A model generated the notes under the pieces. It saw only the letters and a list, made by a program, of their open reading frames with translations. It was not told the DNA's origin and ran no database searches. This document shows positions 25,919-34,762 of a DNA stretch of 64,000 nucleotides, piece by piece. A program made the position numbers and the translations under genes. Position 1 is the first letter of the stretch, and each line of letters opens with the position of its first letter. Source of the stretch: UTCHB3 sp964531325 (GTDB lineage: Bacteria > Bacteroidota > Ignavibacteria > Ignavibacteriales > Ignavibacteriaceae); assembly GCA_964531325.1 (NCBI GenBank), contig CAZHCW010000019.1:6558-70557 (forward strand), written 5' to 3'.

Positions 25919-27199
25919 ATGAATAAGAAATCTTTCTTTTTTCTAATCGTAATGGCATTTGCAGTTAATACTTCATTTGCACAGTTATTGGTCGAAAATT
26001 TTAATTATCCTGTTGGTGATTCAGTTTCTGCACATAATGGTTGGACAGGTCATAGTGGTGCCGGAACAAATCCAATTTTGGTTGGAGCTCCAGGATTGGA
26101 ATTTCCCGGATATATTGTTACAGGCGGTAACGCTGCACTGGTTTACAATACAGGCCAAGACATCAATAAAACTTTTGACAGCGTAACAGTAGGTTCTGTT
26201 TATACATCAATGTTGATAAAAGTAACAGCGGCTTTGCCTGCTCCCGGATATTTTTTCCATTATGGTAGAAACCCCTTCAATACATTTGATTTTCGTGCAA
26301 GAACCTGGTTAAAAGCTGATGGAGCCGGTTACAGAATTGGTCTTAGCCCTTCAGGTAATGCTGACACAGTATTTACCACGCAAAAGTTTGACCTTGATTC
26401 AACCTACCTTGTTGTTGTAAAATATCAAGTTGTCGACGCAGCCTCTGACTCAATTAGCTTGTGGATATTCAAAACAGGTGACAATTTTGCATCCGAAGTT
26501 GCTCCAGCCGTAGGGCCATTGAGCATGGTTTCAGCAGATGTCTCACCGGGTTCAATTGCTTTAAGACAGTATAACGCTGCTCAGAGAATAATTGTTGATA
26601 ACATTCAGGTAAGCAATTCATGGTTACTTAATGTTGTTCCGGTTGAATTTGTTTCATTCTCAGCTACAGCACAGAATGGCAAAGTTGACCTGGCATGGCA
26701 GACAGCAAGTGAAACCAACAATAAAGGATTTGAAGTTGAGAGAAGCCTCGACAATCAAAACTTCTCAACTGTTGGTTATGTTGATGGAAAAGGAACCACA
26801 ACCCAAACTTCAGTTTACAACTTTACAGATAAATTTGATGTTAACGGTACTGTATATTACAGACTTAAACAAATCGATTTTGACGGTACAACAGCTTTCT
26901 CGAATACCATTGAAGTTGAATCAAATCTTATCACCGGTTTTGAAATGTTCCAGAACTATCCAAATCCTTTCAATCCTTCAACTACAATTAAGTTTACAGT
27001 TGCTGAAACAGGGATGGCTTCTTTGAAGGTATTTAATGTTACCGGAGAATTAGTTGCTAATCTGTTCAATCAGACTGTTGAAAAAGGCACAGTTTATACT
27101 GTTAACTTTGATGCTTCAAAGTTGAACTCAGGAGTGTATTTTGCTCAACTTTCCCAGGGAAGCAATGTTAAGAATATTAAATTGATTCTTAATAAATAA
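25919..27199 (+). CDS. Secreted T9SS cargo protein, LamG-like N-terminal region
   Basis: Predicted secreted protein, 426 aa. A signal peptide (NKKSFFFLIVMAFAVNTSFAQ) precedes a region of about 200 residues with concanavalin-type traits (LVENFNYPVGDSV, YTSMLIKVTAA, IIVDNIQVSNSW), common in surface binding proteins. A fibronectin-like module (VPVEFVSFSATAQNGKVDLAW) and a type IX sorting domain (FQNYPNPFNPSTTIKFTVAE to IKLILNK) follow. GAGG lies 6 nt before the ATG. It is flanked by terminators on both sides, so it is transcribed alone. Function unknown. Confidence 0.78.
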   Translation: MNKKSFFFLIVMAFAVNTSFAQLLVENFNYPVGDSVSAHNGWTGHSGAGTNPILVGAPGLEFPGYIVTGGNAALVYNTGQDINKTFDSVTVGSVYTSMLIKVTAALPAPGYFFHYGRNPFNTFDFRARTWLKADGAGYRIGLSPSGNADTVFTTQKFDLDSTYLVVVKYQVVDAASDSISLWIFKTGDNFASEVAPAVGPLSMVSADVSPGSIALRQYNAAQRIIVDNIQVSNSWLLNVVPVEFVSFSATAQNGKVDLAWQTASETNNKGFEVERSLDNQNFSTVGYVDGKGTTTQTSVYNFTDKFDVNGTVYYRLKQIDFDGTTAFSNTIEVESNLITGFEMFQNYPNPFNPSTTIKFTVAETGMASLKVFNVTGELVANLFNQTVEKGTVYTVNFDASKLNSGVYFAQLSQGSNVKNIKLILNK

Positions 27200-27220
27200 T
27201 CGCTCTCTTTCTCCTTTTTT

Positions 27221-27258
27221 AAGCGAATAACCTCTTGGTTATTCGCTTTTTTATTTTA
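27221..27258 (+). terminator. Strong intrinsic terminator after second T9SS cargo gene
   Basis: 12-bp perfect stem AAGCGAATAACC-tctt-GGTTATTCGCTT (27221-27248) followed by TTTTTATTTT. Confidence 0.92.
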
Positions 27259-27301
27259 ATTTTAGCATTTGTAATTAAATTAATATTCTAACGGAGGATA
27301 C

Positions 27302-27745
27302 ATGGCTCTTTCACTTAACAAAGTGATGCTATTGGGTAATCTCGGCAGAGATGCAGAAACGAGATATTCAAACGACAATTCAATCGCAATTACAACATTC
27401 TCTTTAGCCACCAGCCTTGCAAAAAAAGGACGGGACGGCAACTGGATCAACGAAACCACTTGGCATAATATAACCGCATTTAATGTGCATGAAAGAACTC
27501 TTGAAGCTCTAAAAAAAGGCACCAGAGCCTATATTGAAGGCAGAATTCAGATTCGTGACTATACAAAGCAGGATGGTACTGCCGGTAAATCTTACGATAT
27601 CGTTGCAGATAAAGTTACACTTGTTGACAAAAGAGCGGATTCTGAAGGTGGTCCATTTGAAGCTCCTCAAAGTGAGGGACAAGCTCCTGCACCTTTTGAA
27701 ACACCTCAGTCATCAGGCAAAAAAGAAGATGATTTGCCATTTTAG
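27302..27745 (+). CDS. ssb: Single-stranded DNA-binding protein
   Basis: Tetrameric OB-fold protein that coats ssDNA in replication and repair. The 147-aa sequence starts LNKVMLLGNLGRDAETRYS, has the family core WHNITAFN and KGTRAYIEGRIQIRDYTKQDG, a Pro/Gln/Glu-rich linker and the acidic tip DDLPF that recruits partner proteins. GGAGGAT precedes the ATG. The CorC-like gene starts 19 bp after the stop. Confidence 0.95.
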   Translation: MALSLNKVMLLGNLGRDAETRYSNDNSIAITTFSLATSLAKKGRDGNWINETTWHNITAFNVHERTLEALKKGTRAYIEGRIQIRDYTKQDGTAGKSYDIVADKVTLVDKRADSEGGPFEAPQSEGQAPAPFETPQSSGKKEDDLPF

Positions 27746-27764
27746 AACTACGGGCGAAAAATAA

Positions 27765-29042
27765 GTGACTTCTGAAGTAATCTTACTAATTGGGCTTGCC
27801 TTATGTTTTCTGTGTTCAAGTCTCTTTAGCGGCTCGGAAGTTGCATTATTTGGTACCAATAAAGCACTTTTAAAGAGGGGATTCCATAAGAACCCCCTCT
27901 TCTTACGATATACTCTGTTTTTAATCGAAAACCCAAAAAGATTACTTGTGACAATTTTGTTGGGCAACAACCTTGTTAATACACTCGCCTCCATTTTGGC
28001 AGTTTCTATCACAATGATAGTAGTTCAAAAATTTCAATTTGATCCTGAAACCGCGATAACCATCCAGATCGCAACAATAACCATTTTAGTACTCCTTTTT
28101 GGTGAGATAACGCCCAAGGTATATGCCACAAACAATCCGATCGGTTTTCTCAAATTTGCTGTAATTCCACTCTACTGGTTGAGTCTGTTTCTTTATCCGG
28201 CCTCCGAATTGATTAATGAGATAATTAACAAATCATTTGGGAAGTTTAAATTAAATAAATCAAAACACGCAATCGACCAGGATGAGATTTCGCAACTTGC
28301 TGATATTGGACACAAAGCCGGAACTCTTGCTGAAAAAGAACAGGAAATCATCAAAGGACTTGTTTCATACACAAATGTCTCAGTAAAAGAGGTCATGAAA
28401 CCAAGGTTGAGTATTGTTGGTGTTCCGGAAAAATCCACACTTGAGGAGGTTGCTACACTGATCCTCGAAGCGGGACACAGCCGACTGCCGGTTTACAAAG
28501 ATGATCTCGATGAAATTAAAGGAATTTTGTATGCAAAAGACCTTCTTCCGATGATGAAAAACAAATTTGCGAGAAGGGTTGCCTCTTTCACTCCTGCTAA
28601 ACTTGCCAGACCTGCAATGTTTGTTCCTGAAACAAAATCAATTAGTGAACTGATGCAGGAGTTTCAAGAAAAAAAATTACACATGGCAATTGTAATCGAT
28701 GAATATGGTGGCACATCAGGTCTGATTACACTTGAAGATATTTTGGAAGAAATTCTTGGAGACATACGCGATGAATATGACAAAGAAGAGCCAAATATTC
28801 GCAAAATAAATCCATTTACTTATGAAGTTAGCGGTGAACTTACCATTGGTGAACTTGAAGAACTCCTTAATGTGGAATTTGGTGATATTTCGCCCGATAT
28901 TCAGACAATTAGTGGATTAATTTTCGAATATGCAGGAAAAATACCTAAAAATGGCTTTTCGATTAAAATAGGTCCTGTCACTTTTAAGGTAGTTCAGGTT
29001 GAACGAAACAGACTCAGGAAGATAATCGTGAGGACTCAATAG
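27765..29042 (+). CDS. CNNM/CorC-family membrane protein with CBS pair
   Basis: Hemolysin C/CorC-like protein, possibly in Mg2+/Co2+ efflux, 425 aa from GTG 27765. The N-terminal DUF21 transmembrane domain (about 1-150; LFSGSEVALFGTNKALLKRG, LLGNNLVNTLAS, LLFGEITPKVYAT) precedes a tandem CBS domain (about 200-325; VMKPRLSIVGVPEKSTLEEV, YGGTSGLITLEDILEEILG) and a C-terminal CorC_HlyC domain. Arrangement and length are typical of the family, whose transport role is established for relatives but not for this protein. Confidence 0.88.
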   Translation: MTSEVILLIGLALCFLCSSLFSGSEVALFGTNKALLKRGFHKNPLFLRYTLFLIENPKRLLVTILLGNNLVNTLASILAVSITMIVVQKFQFDPETAITIQIATITILVLLFGEITPKVYATNNPIGFLKFAVIPLYWLSLFLYPASELINEIINKSFGKFKLNKSKHAIDQDEISQLADIGHKAGTLAEKEQEIIKGLVSYTNVSVKEVMKPRLSIVGVPEKSTLEEVATLILEAGHSRLPVYKDDLDEIKGILYAKDLLPMMKNKFARRVASFTPAKLARPAMFVPETKSISELMQEFQEKKLHMAIVIDEYGGTSGLITLEDILEEILGDIRDEYDKEEPNIRKINPFTYEVSGELTIGELEELLNVEFGDISPDIQTISGLIFEYAGKIPKNGFSIKIGPVTFKVVQVERNRLRKIIVRTQ

Positions 29043-29459
29043 ATGAAACCCGGATGTTTTCTTAAAACCTTAATAGTAGGAACGATACTTCTTGCAACTG
29101 CGATTTACATCATTACCAATAAAGGGAAGGAATGGTTTGTAGATCCCATAAAAGAAAATATACTCGCAAGTGCATTTGATTCTTTGCCCAACGAGCTTAA
29201 AGGATTAAAAGATACAAAAGAAAAACTGATGCTTGTTGAAAGAATCGACAGCCTTGTTACGCTTTTTAAAAGTGATACTTCGGGTGTATCGATTAATTTT
29301 ACCAAGGTAGAAAAATTTTTTGAGACATTAAAAGACTATTCAAAAGACAGTTTGTTAACCTCAAAAGAATATGCATTTCTAAAAAAAATGACTGATGAGA
29401 TGATCTCAATCAAGCCAAAAAATATTATTGAATTTGAGAATGACAGTAAGGCACAGTAA
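29043..29459 (+). CDS. Hypothetical protein with one N-terminal membrane anchor
   Basis: 138-aa protein, not recognised. It has one hydrophobic segment (about 8-24, TLIVGTILLATAIYII) then a Lys/Glu/Ser-rich helical region without motifs, probably periplasmic. Its ATG follows the CorC-like stop directly and its stop overlaps the mlaD-like ATG by one base (TAATG). The tight coupling suggests a membrane-associated role linked to the MCE protein. Confidence 0.65.
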   Translation: MKPGCFLKTLIVGTILLATAIYIITNKGKEWFVDPIKENILASAFDSLPNELKGLKDTKEKLMLVERIDSLVTLFKSDTSGVSINFTKVEKFFETLKDYSKDSLLTSKEYAFLKKMTDEMISIKPKNIIEFENDSKAQ

Positions 29460-30394
29460 TGAATGCGCAGCGTAAAACAGAATTAAAAGTAGGCATCACC
29501 GCTATAGTGGGGATAGTATTACTCGTTTGGATCATAGGCTGGGCAAAAAATATCAGTTTTATTGAAAAAAATGTAAACTACAAAATTGAATTCGATAATG
29601 TCTCAGGGCTTGAGATAGGGGATAATGTAACAATAAATGGAGTTAGAAAGGGTTCTGTCGAGACTATTACCGTTACCGGTTCAACTGTACTTGTAGAAGT
29701 TGCTATTGAAAAAGATGTTTTGCTACCGGAGGATTCCGGATTTTATGTCACTATGCTCGACTTAATGGGTGGTAAAAAAATTGAAATACGCCCGGGAAAA
29801 TCATCCAAAATGATAAACCCGGAGGTGATTCAAAAAGGGGAGTTTCAATTTGATGTTGCTGAAGTTATGAGTTTTGTAGGTCGTGCCGGTGAAGGAATTC
29901 CTGCAATTATGTCTAAAATTGACACTGCTCTTACTGCCATTAACTCATATCTACAAGATGAAGAAATTAAAGGTGATGTAAAATCAGGACTTAAGAATTT
30001 GGTCGCCTTGGCATCTGATTTTAGATCTTTGATTAGCGAACAACGGGGTCAGATTGACCATCTGCTAAAAAACAGTATCAAATTGACCGAAAATGCTGAT
30101 TCACTTACTAACACTGCGTCAGTTTTTATTAAAGAAAACCAGGATTCTATTGCAACGAGTATCAAAAATTTAAATAAATTGCTTGTACAATCTGATGCAC
30201 TGATCAAAAAGTTTGATGGCATTATCGATGAAACCAAGTCGCAAAAAAACAATCTTGGTAAACTGTTATATGATGAAGTCACATTTGAAGACCTGAAGAT
30301 TACACTTAAAGAGGCGAAGGATTTACTTATTCTTGTTAAAAAACAATTGAAAAATGAAGGCATTAATGTTAAAGCAAAAATTGATCTTTTTTAA
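29459..30394 (+). CDS. MlaD/MCE-domain protein
   Basis: Substrate-binding component of lipid transport between the two membranes. The 311-aa protein has an N-terminal membrane helix (KVGITAIVGIVLLVWIIGWA), an MCE domain (about 36-115; YKIEFDNVSGLEIGDNVTINGVRKGSVETI, ending GGKKIEIRPG) and a long helical C-terminal part (about 150-310), rich in coiled-coil pattern. No MlaE permease or MlaF ATPase gene adjoins it. It overlaps the upstream gene by one base and the gamma-glutamyltransferase gene by about 29 bp. Confidence 0.87.
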   Translation: MNAQRKTELKVGITAIVGIVLLVWIIGWAKNISFIEKNVNYKIEFDNVSGLEIGDNVTINGVRKGSVETITVTGSTVLVEVAIEKDVLLPEDSGFYVTMLDLMGGKKIEIRPGKSSKMINPEVIQKGEFQFDVAEVMSFVGRAGEGIPAIMSKIDTALTAINSYLQDEEIKGDVKSGLKNLVALASDFRSLISEQRGQIDHLLKNSIKLTENADSLTNTASVFIKENQDSIATSIKNLNKLLVQSDALIKKFDGIIDETKSQKNNLGKLLYDEVTFEDLKITLKEAKDLLILVKKQLKNEGINVKAKIDLF

Positions 30395-32087
30395 ATCAAT
30401 GTCCATACTGTTTTTCCTTGTTCTATCGCTTTTAACCGGAGGATGTAATACCTTTACAGGAAGTGAATACCCGGTTTCGCAGGGTATGGTAGTGAGCGCG
30501 GATTCACTGGCAACTGAAGTTGGGTTGAATATTCTGCGAGCAGGTGGGAATGCAATTGATGCAGCAGTTGGGGTAGGTTTTGCACTTTCAGTAACTTATC
30601 CTGTTGCCGGAAATCTGGGTGGTGGCGGTTTTATGGTAATCAGAAAAGCAAACGGCGAAGAGTTCACACTTGATTATCGTGAAAAAGCCCCAAATCTGGC
30701 TAAAAGAGATATGTATCTCAACTCTGAGGGAGAATTCATAGATTCACTTGCCCAAGAGGGTATTCTTGCTTCCGGTGTACCGGGGAGTGTTTCGGGGATG
30801 TTATTTGCACTCGAGAATCATGGAACGATGTCACGCAAGAATGTGATTTTGCCTGCTTTTAAAATTGCAGAGGAAGGATTTTTACTCTCAGAAGCTACAG
30901 CCAACTCTTTTAACCGATATCGAAATTCTTTCCTGAAGTTTCCATCAACAACTAAATATTTTACCAAAGACAGTTCACTTTTTGGAAAAGGCGATCTCTT
31001 TGTACAGAAAGATCTTGCTGCAACCCTTCAAAGAATTATTGAAAACGGGTCTGATGGTTTTTATAAAGGTACAACTGCCTACTTGATTGTTGAACAAACA
31101 AAAAAAATGGACGGTATAATTTCCCACAAAGATCTTGCAAATTATAATACTGTTGTTAGAGATGTTGTTAGAGGGAAATACCGCGATTATCAGATAATTT
31201 CTATGCCACCTCCAAGTTCAGGAGGTATTGCTTTGGTTGAACTCCTTAATATCCTCGAGAACATTGACATTAAAAGTTTGGGACACAACTCAGTAAAATA
31301 TGTTCACTATCTTACTGAGGCGATGCGGAGAGTGTATGCAGATCGTTCAAAATATCTTGGTGATCCTGATTTTTTCCCTGTTCCCGTTGATTCGCTCTTA
31401 TCAAAAAAATACGCGCATAGATTATTTTCTCAGATAACAAATTCAGCATCAAATTCTGTTGATGTTACTCCCGGACTTGAGAAAGGGATTGAAAGTCTGG
31501 AAACTACACATTATTCGATAATCGACAAGTGGGGAAATGCCGTAAGTGTAACAACCACAATTAATTCCGGTTATGGATCTAAAGTAGTGGTTGATGGTGC
31601 CGGGTTCTTTCTGAATAACGAGATGGATGATTTTTCGGCGAAACCGGGAGTTCCAAATCAGTTTGGTTTATTGGGGAGTGAGGCAAACTCGATTGAGCCC
31701 GGTAAAAGAATGCTCAGTTCGATGACACCAACAATTGTGTTAAAAGATGATAAACCGGTTTTAATAGTTGGATCTCCCGGTGGTTCTACTATAATAACAG
31801 CCGTACTTCAAGTGGTTTTGAATGTTCTCGATTTTGATATGGAAGTAAAAGACGCGGTGAATGCACCGAGGATACATCATCAATGGTATCCTGACCAGGT
31901 TTCTCTTGAGGAAGGGGTGTTGGATCCTCTTGGAACACTTGAATTGATGAATATTGGACATAAAGTAAAAGATATTCCATATCTCGGTTTGATTGAAGCT
32001 ATCAAAATTGATCCTGAGACAGGAAAAGTTTCCGGAGCCACTGATAGAAGAGGTTTTGGACTTGCCAAAGGAGAATTCGACAAATGA
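30366..32087 (+). CDS. ggt: Gamma-glutamyltransferase, lipoprotein form
   Basis: Periplasmic or envelope enzyme that transfers or hydrolyses the gamma-glutamyl group of glutathione and similar peptides. The start at ATG 30366 has GAAGG 5 nt upstream and gives a lysine-containing signal peptide; ATG 30354 is an alternative. The signal ends in lipobox LTGGC. The proenzyme should cleave itself before the first Thr of TTHYSIIDKWGN (about Thr380), which becomes the nucleophile. Other traits are GGNAIDAAVGVGFALSVTYP, GGGGFM-type core NLGGGGFMVI, LDYREKAP and the substrate loop GSPGGSTII. 573 aa, normal length. Overlaps acpS by 4 bp. Confidence 0.92.
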   Translation: MLKQKLIFFKSMSILFFLVLSLLTGGCNTFTGSEYPVSQGMVVSADSLATEVGLNILRAGGNAIDAAVGVGFALSVTYPVAGNLGGGGFMVIRKANGEEFTLDYREKAPNLAKRDMYLNSEGEFIDSLAQEGILASGVPGSVSGMLFALENHGTMSRKNVILPAFKIAEEGFLLSEATANSFNRYRNSFLKFPSTTKYFTKDSSLFGKGDLFVQKDLAATLQRIIENGSDGFYKGTTAYLIVEQTKKMDGIISHKDLANYNTVVRDVVRGKYRDYQIISMPPPSSGGIALVELLNILENIDIKSLGHNSVKYVHYLTEAMRRVYADRSKYLGDPDFFPVPVDSLLSKKYAHRLFSQITNSASNSVDVTPGLEKGIESLETTHYSIIDKWGNAVSVTTTINSGYGSKVVVDGAGFFLNNEMDDFSAKPGVPNQFGLLGSEANSIEPGKRMLSSMTPTIVLKDDKPVLIVGSPGGSTIITAVLQVVLNVLDFDMEVKDAVNAPRIHHQWYPDQVSLEEGVLDPLGTLELMNIGHKVKDIPYLGLIEAIKIDPETGKVSGATDRRGFGLAKGEFDK

Positions 32088-32452
32088 TAGTTGGAACCGG
32101 GGTTGACATAATTGAAATTGACCGAATTCAAAAATCCATTGAAAGATTTGAGAGCCGGTTTCTAAATAAAATTTACACTCACACAGAAATTGAATACTGT
32201 TCAACAAAAGCTGATAAGTATAGAAGATTTGCAGCCAGATGGGCGATTAAAGAAGCGGTTTACAAAGCTTTAATGAAATATGATGAAACAATTGCCTGGA
32301 AGGATATTTCTGTAAAAAATGACAGCGATGGAGCTCCGGTGCTTGAAGATCTTGAAAAAATCATGCGCATTAAAGAGATGGGAATTTCAATTCATATCAC
32401 GCTTAGCCATTCCAATAATTACGCTGTTGCGATGGCAATCGCCGAAAAATAA
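32084..32452 (+). CDS. acpS: Holo-[acyl-carrier-protein] synthase
   Basis: Transfers 4'-phosphopantetheine from CoA to acyl carrier protein. The 122-aa sequence has GTGVDIIEIDRI (metal-binding Asp), RRFAARWAIKEAVYKAL (catalytic Glu) and ITLSHSNNYAVAMAIAE at the end, as in AcpS trimers. It overlaps ggt by ATGA. Confidence 0.95.
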   Translation: MIVGTGVDIIEIDRIQKSIERFESRFLNKIYTHTEIEYCSTKADKYRRFAARWAIKEAVYKALMKYDETIAWKDISVKNDSDGAPVLEDLEKIMRIKEMGISIHITLSHSNNYAVAMAIAEK

Positions 32453-32517
32453 CAATAAGTTAAACTTCCTTTCTCCGCTTTTTGTTATATTAGCAGTGAC
32501 GGAAAGGAGAGTTTTAA

Positions 32518-33048
32518 TTCAGCTTTCAAAAACACCATTCGGTACTTTATAACACTTTTGTATTAGTTCTCAATCAGAGTTACGAACCACTGTCTGTTTG
32601 CAATGTTAAACGGGCTTTTGACATGGTCTATCTCGGAAAAGCAGATGCCATCCTTGAAGATCAGGAACGAAAAATTCGTTCTGTTCGGAAAAATTACCCT
32701 TTTCCTGTTGTGATCCGGTTACGAAAGTATATCCACATCCCATATAAGCAGGTAATTTTGACCCGAAAAAATATTATTCGGAGAGATAACCACAAGTGTG
32801 CTTATTGCGGTAAAACCGACCTTTTATTAACCATCGATCACATTATTCCCAGATCAAAAGGCGGTATCGATTCCTGGGAAAATCTAATTTCTGCATGCCC
32901 CAAATGTAACAGTAAAAAAGGGGACAGAACTCCTGCGGACGCCGGAATGTCACTCCTTTTCCAGCCTTATGCGCCCAATAACTTACTTTTTATTAAATTT
33001 GCAGTAGGTAATTTGGATAATCGTTGGAAACCCTATCTTTTTCATTAA
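32518..33048 (+). CDS. HNH endonuclease-family protein, start codon unresolved
   Basis: HNH-type nuclease of unknown role. The core CAYCGKTDLLLTIDHIIPRSKGG then CPKCNSKKGDRTP shows two CxxC zinc pairs and the DH-I-P active-site segment. The first ATG in frame is at 32623, but the conserved N-terminus of this family continues upstream in the same frame (LVLNQSYEPLSVCNVKRAFD) to a stop at 32515-32517, with no ATG, GTG or TTG in between. AAAGGAG at 32503-32509 is well placed for a start near 32517, which would be out of frame by one base. A one-base indel (A5 tract near 32528), a rare start codon or a decayed 5' end could explain this. trpS begins 13 bp after the stop. Confidence 0.75.
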   Translation, partial: FSFQKHHSVLYNTFVLVLNQSYEPLSVCNVKRAFDMVYLGKADAILEDQERKIRSVRKNYPFPVVIRLRKYIHIPYKQVILTRKNIIRRDNHKCAYCGKTDLLLTIDHIIPRSKGGIDSWENLISACPKCNSKKGDRTPADAGMSLLFQPYAPNNLLFIKFAVGNLDNRWKPYLFH

Positions 33049-33061
33049 TTAAAACTATCTG

Positions 33062-34042
33062 ATGCGAAAAAAAAGAATATTAAGTGGAATGCGCCCCACC
33101 GGAAAACTCCACTTGGGGCATTATGCCGGTGCACTCGAAAACTGGGTAAAACTACAAGAAGAATATGAAAATTATCATTTAATTGCTGATTATCATGTAC
33201 TGACCACCGACCTGGATACTTCACGAATCTATCAGGACACAATCGATATGGTTATCGACTGGCTGGCGATAGGGCTTGATCCCAAAAAAGTTAAAATCTT
33301 CCGGCAGTCACAAGTTAAAGAACACTCTGAACTCTTTCTGATTTTTTCAATGTTAATTACTGCAAACCGACTTGAAAGAAATCCTTCGTTAAAAGATCAG
33401 ATCAGAGACCTGAACATTCAACAGACAGTGTATGGGCATCTTGGTTATCCTGTTTTGCAAGCTGCAGACATATTGCTTTACAAAGGTGAAGCAGTTCCCG
33501 TTGGAGAAGATCAGGTTCCACATGTAGAGATTACAAGGGAAATTGCCAGAAAGTTTAACAATCAATATGGTGAAATCTTTCCTGAACCTGATCCACTTTT
33601 AACTGTTTTTGCCAGACTTGCCGGATTGGATGGTGTAGCGAAGATGAGTAAATCGCTTGGAAATACAATTCTACTATCAGATGATGCGGAAATCGTTAAA
33701 CAAAAGATGCGAAAAGCTGTTACCGACCCACAAAAACTGCGCAAGAACGATCCCGGTCATCCTCAGGTTTGTGTAGTCTTTTCATATCACAAAAAATTTA
33801 ATCCAATTGAAGTTCCGGAAATTGATACCAACTGTCGAAGTGGTGCTTTAGGTTGTGTTGATTGCAAATTGAACTGTTCTGCAAAAATCTCCGCATTTCT
33901 TGAGCCGGTTCTCGAAAAACGGAGCATATATGAGAACGATATTTCAATAGTTCTTGATGTATTATCAGAAGGCGAAAAGGAAGCACGCAAAGCAGCCGAA
34001 ATAACCATGCATGATGTTAGAACCAAAATGAAAATGGGATAA
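33062..34042 (+). CDS. trpS: Tryptophanyl-tRNA synthetase
   Basis: Class I synthetase charging tRNA-Trp, 326 aa (normal). The HIGH-type motif is in RPTGKLHLGHYAGALENW, the KMSKS motif in AKMSKSLGN. GEDQVPHVEITREIARKFN and the PVLQAADILLY segment are typical of TrpRS. A Cys-rich piece near the C-terminal part (NCRSGALGCVDCKLNC) may bind a metal or Fe-S cluster, as seen in some bacterial TrpRS. scpA starts at the next base after its stop. Confidence 0.95.
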   Translation: MRKKRILSGMRPTGKLHLGHYAGALENWVKLQEEYENYHLIADYHVLTTDLDTSRIYQDTIDMVIDWLAIGLDPKKVKIFRQSQVKEHSELFLIFSMLITANRLERNPSLKDQIRDLNIQQTVYGHLGYPVLQAADILLYKGEAVPVGEDQVPHVEITREIARKFNNQYGEIFPEPDPLLTVFARLAGLDGVAKMSKSLGNTILLSDDAEIVKQKMRKAVTDPQKLRKNDPGHPQVCVVFSYHKKFNPIEVPEIDTNCRSGALGCVDCKLNCSAKISAFLEPVLEKRSIYENDISIVLDVLSEGEKEARKAAEITMHDVRTKMKMG

Positions 34043-34762
34043 ATGTTCAAAGTAAAACTTGATACATTTGAGGGTCCGCTCGATCTACTCCTTTTTTTTA
34101 TAAAGAGGGATGAACTTGATATTTATGACATACCAATAGCATATATTACAAACGAATTTCTAAAGTATCTCGAACTGATCAAGATTCTTGATCTTGAACA
34201 GGCGGGGGATTTTATTCTTCTGGCGTCAACTCTTATGCATATAAAGGTAAGGATGCTTTTGCCCAAGGAAGTGGATGAAAAGGGGCAGGAAATAGACCCC
34301 CGTACTGAACTGGTTCAACAATTACTTGAGTATAAAAGATATAAAGAGATGGCTGAAGAATTTTCTTTTTTTGAAACCGAACAAAGAAAAATCTTTTATC
34401 GGGGTAATTTTAATTTGGATGAAAAATCAACATTTGATGACACAGGACTTTTACTTAAGAATATTACAGTGTTTGATCTCGCAAGAGCTTTTCAAAAAAT
34501 CATGTCAAACCTTAAACCTGAACCCATTCACCATATTCAGAGAGTGCCTGTGAGCATTGAAGAACAAATGCAATTTATTATGAAACGGTTAACGGAGGAA
34601 AAGGAGATCATTTTTTCTAAAATGGTTACAAGTATAAGGATTAAAATTCAAGTGGTATACACTTTTGTAGCTCTTCTTGAGATGGTGAAAATGCAATTAA
34701 TCGGGATAAAAGAGTCTCCGAATTTTAATGATTTTATGATCTATGCTATAGAGAATGATTGA
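34043..34762 (+). CDS. scpA: Segregation and condensation protein A
   Basis: Kleisin subunit that bridges the SMC dimer and recruits ScpB for chromosome compaction. 239 aa; the N-terminus FKVKLDTFEGPLDLLLFFIKRDELDIYDIPIAYIT is diagnostic, followed by LLASTLMHIKVRMLLP and a C-terminal winged-helix region (IRIKIQVVYTFVALLEMVKM). It overlaps scpB by 8 bp. Confidence 0.93.
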   Translation: MFKVKLDTFEGPLDLLLFFIKRDELDIYDIPIAYITNEFLKYLELIKILDLEQAGDFILLASTLMHIKVRMLLPKEVDEKGQEIDPRTELVQQLLEYKRYKEMAEEFSFFETEQRKIFYRGNFNLDEKSTFDDTGLLLKNITVFDLARAFQKIMSNLKPEPIHHIQRVPVSIEEQMQFIMKRLTEEKEIIFSKMVTSIRIKIQVVYTFVALLEMVKMQLIGIKESPNFNDFMIYAIEND

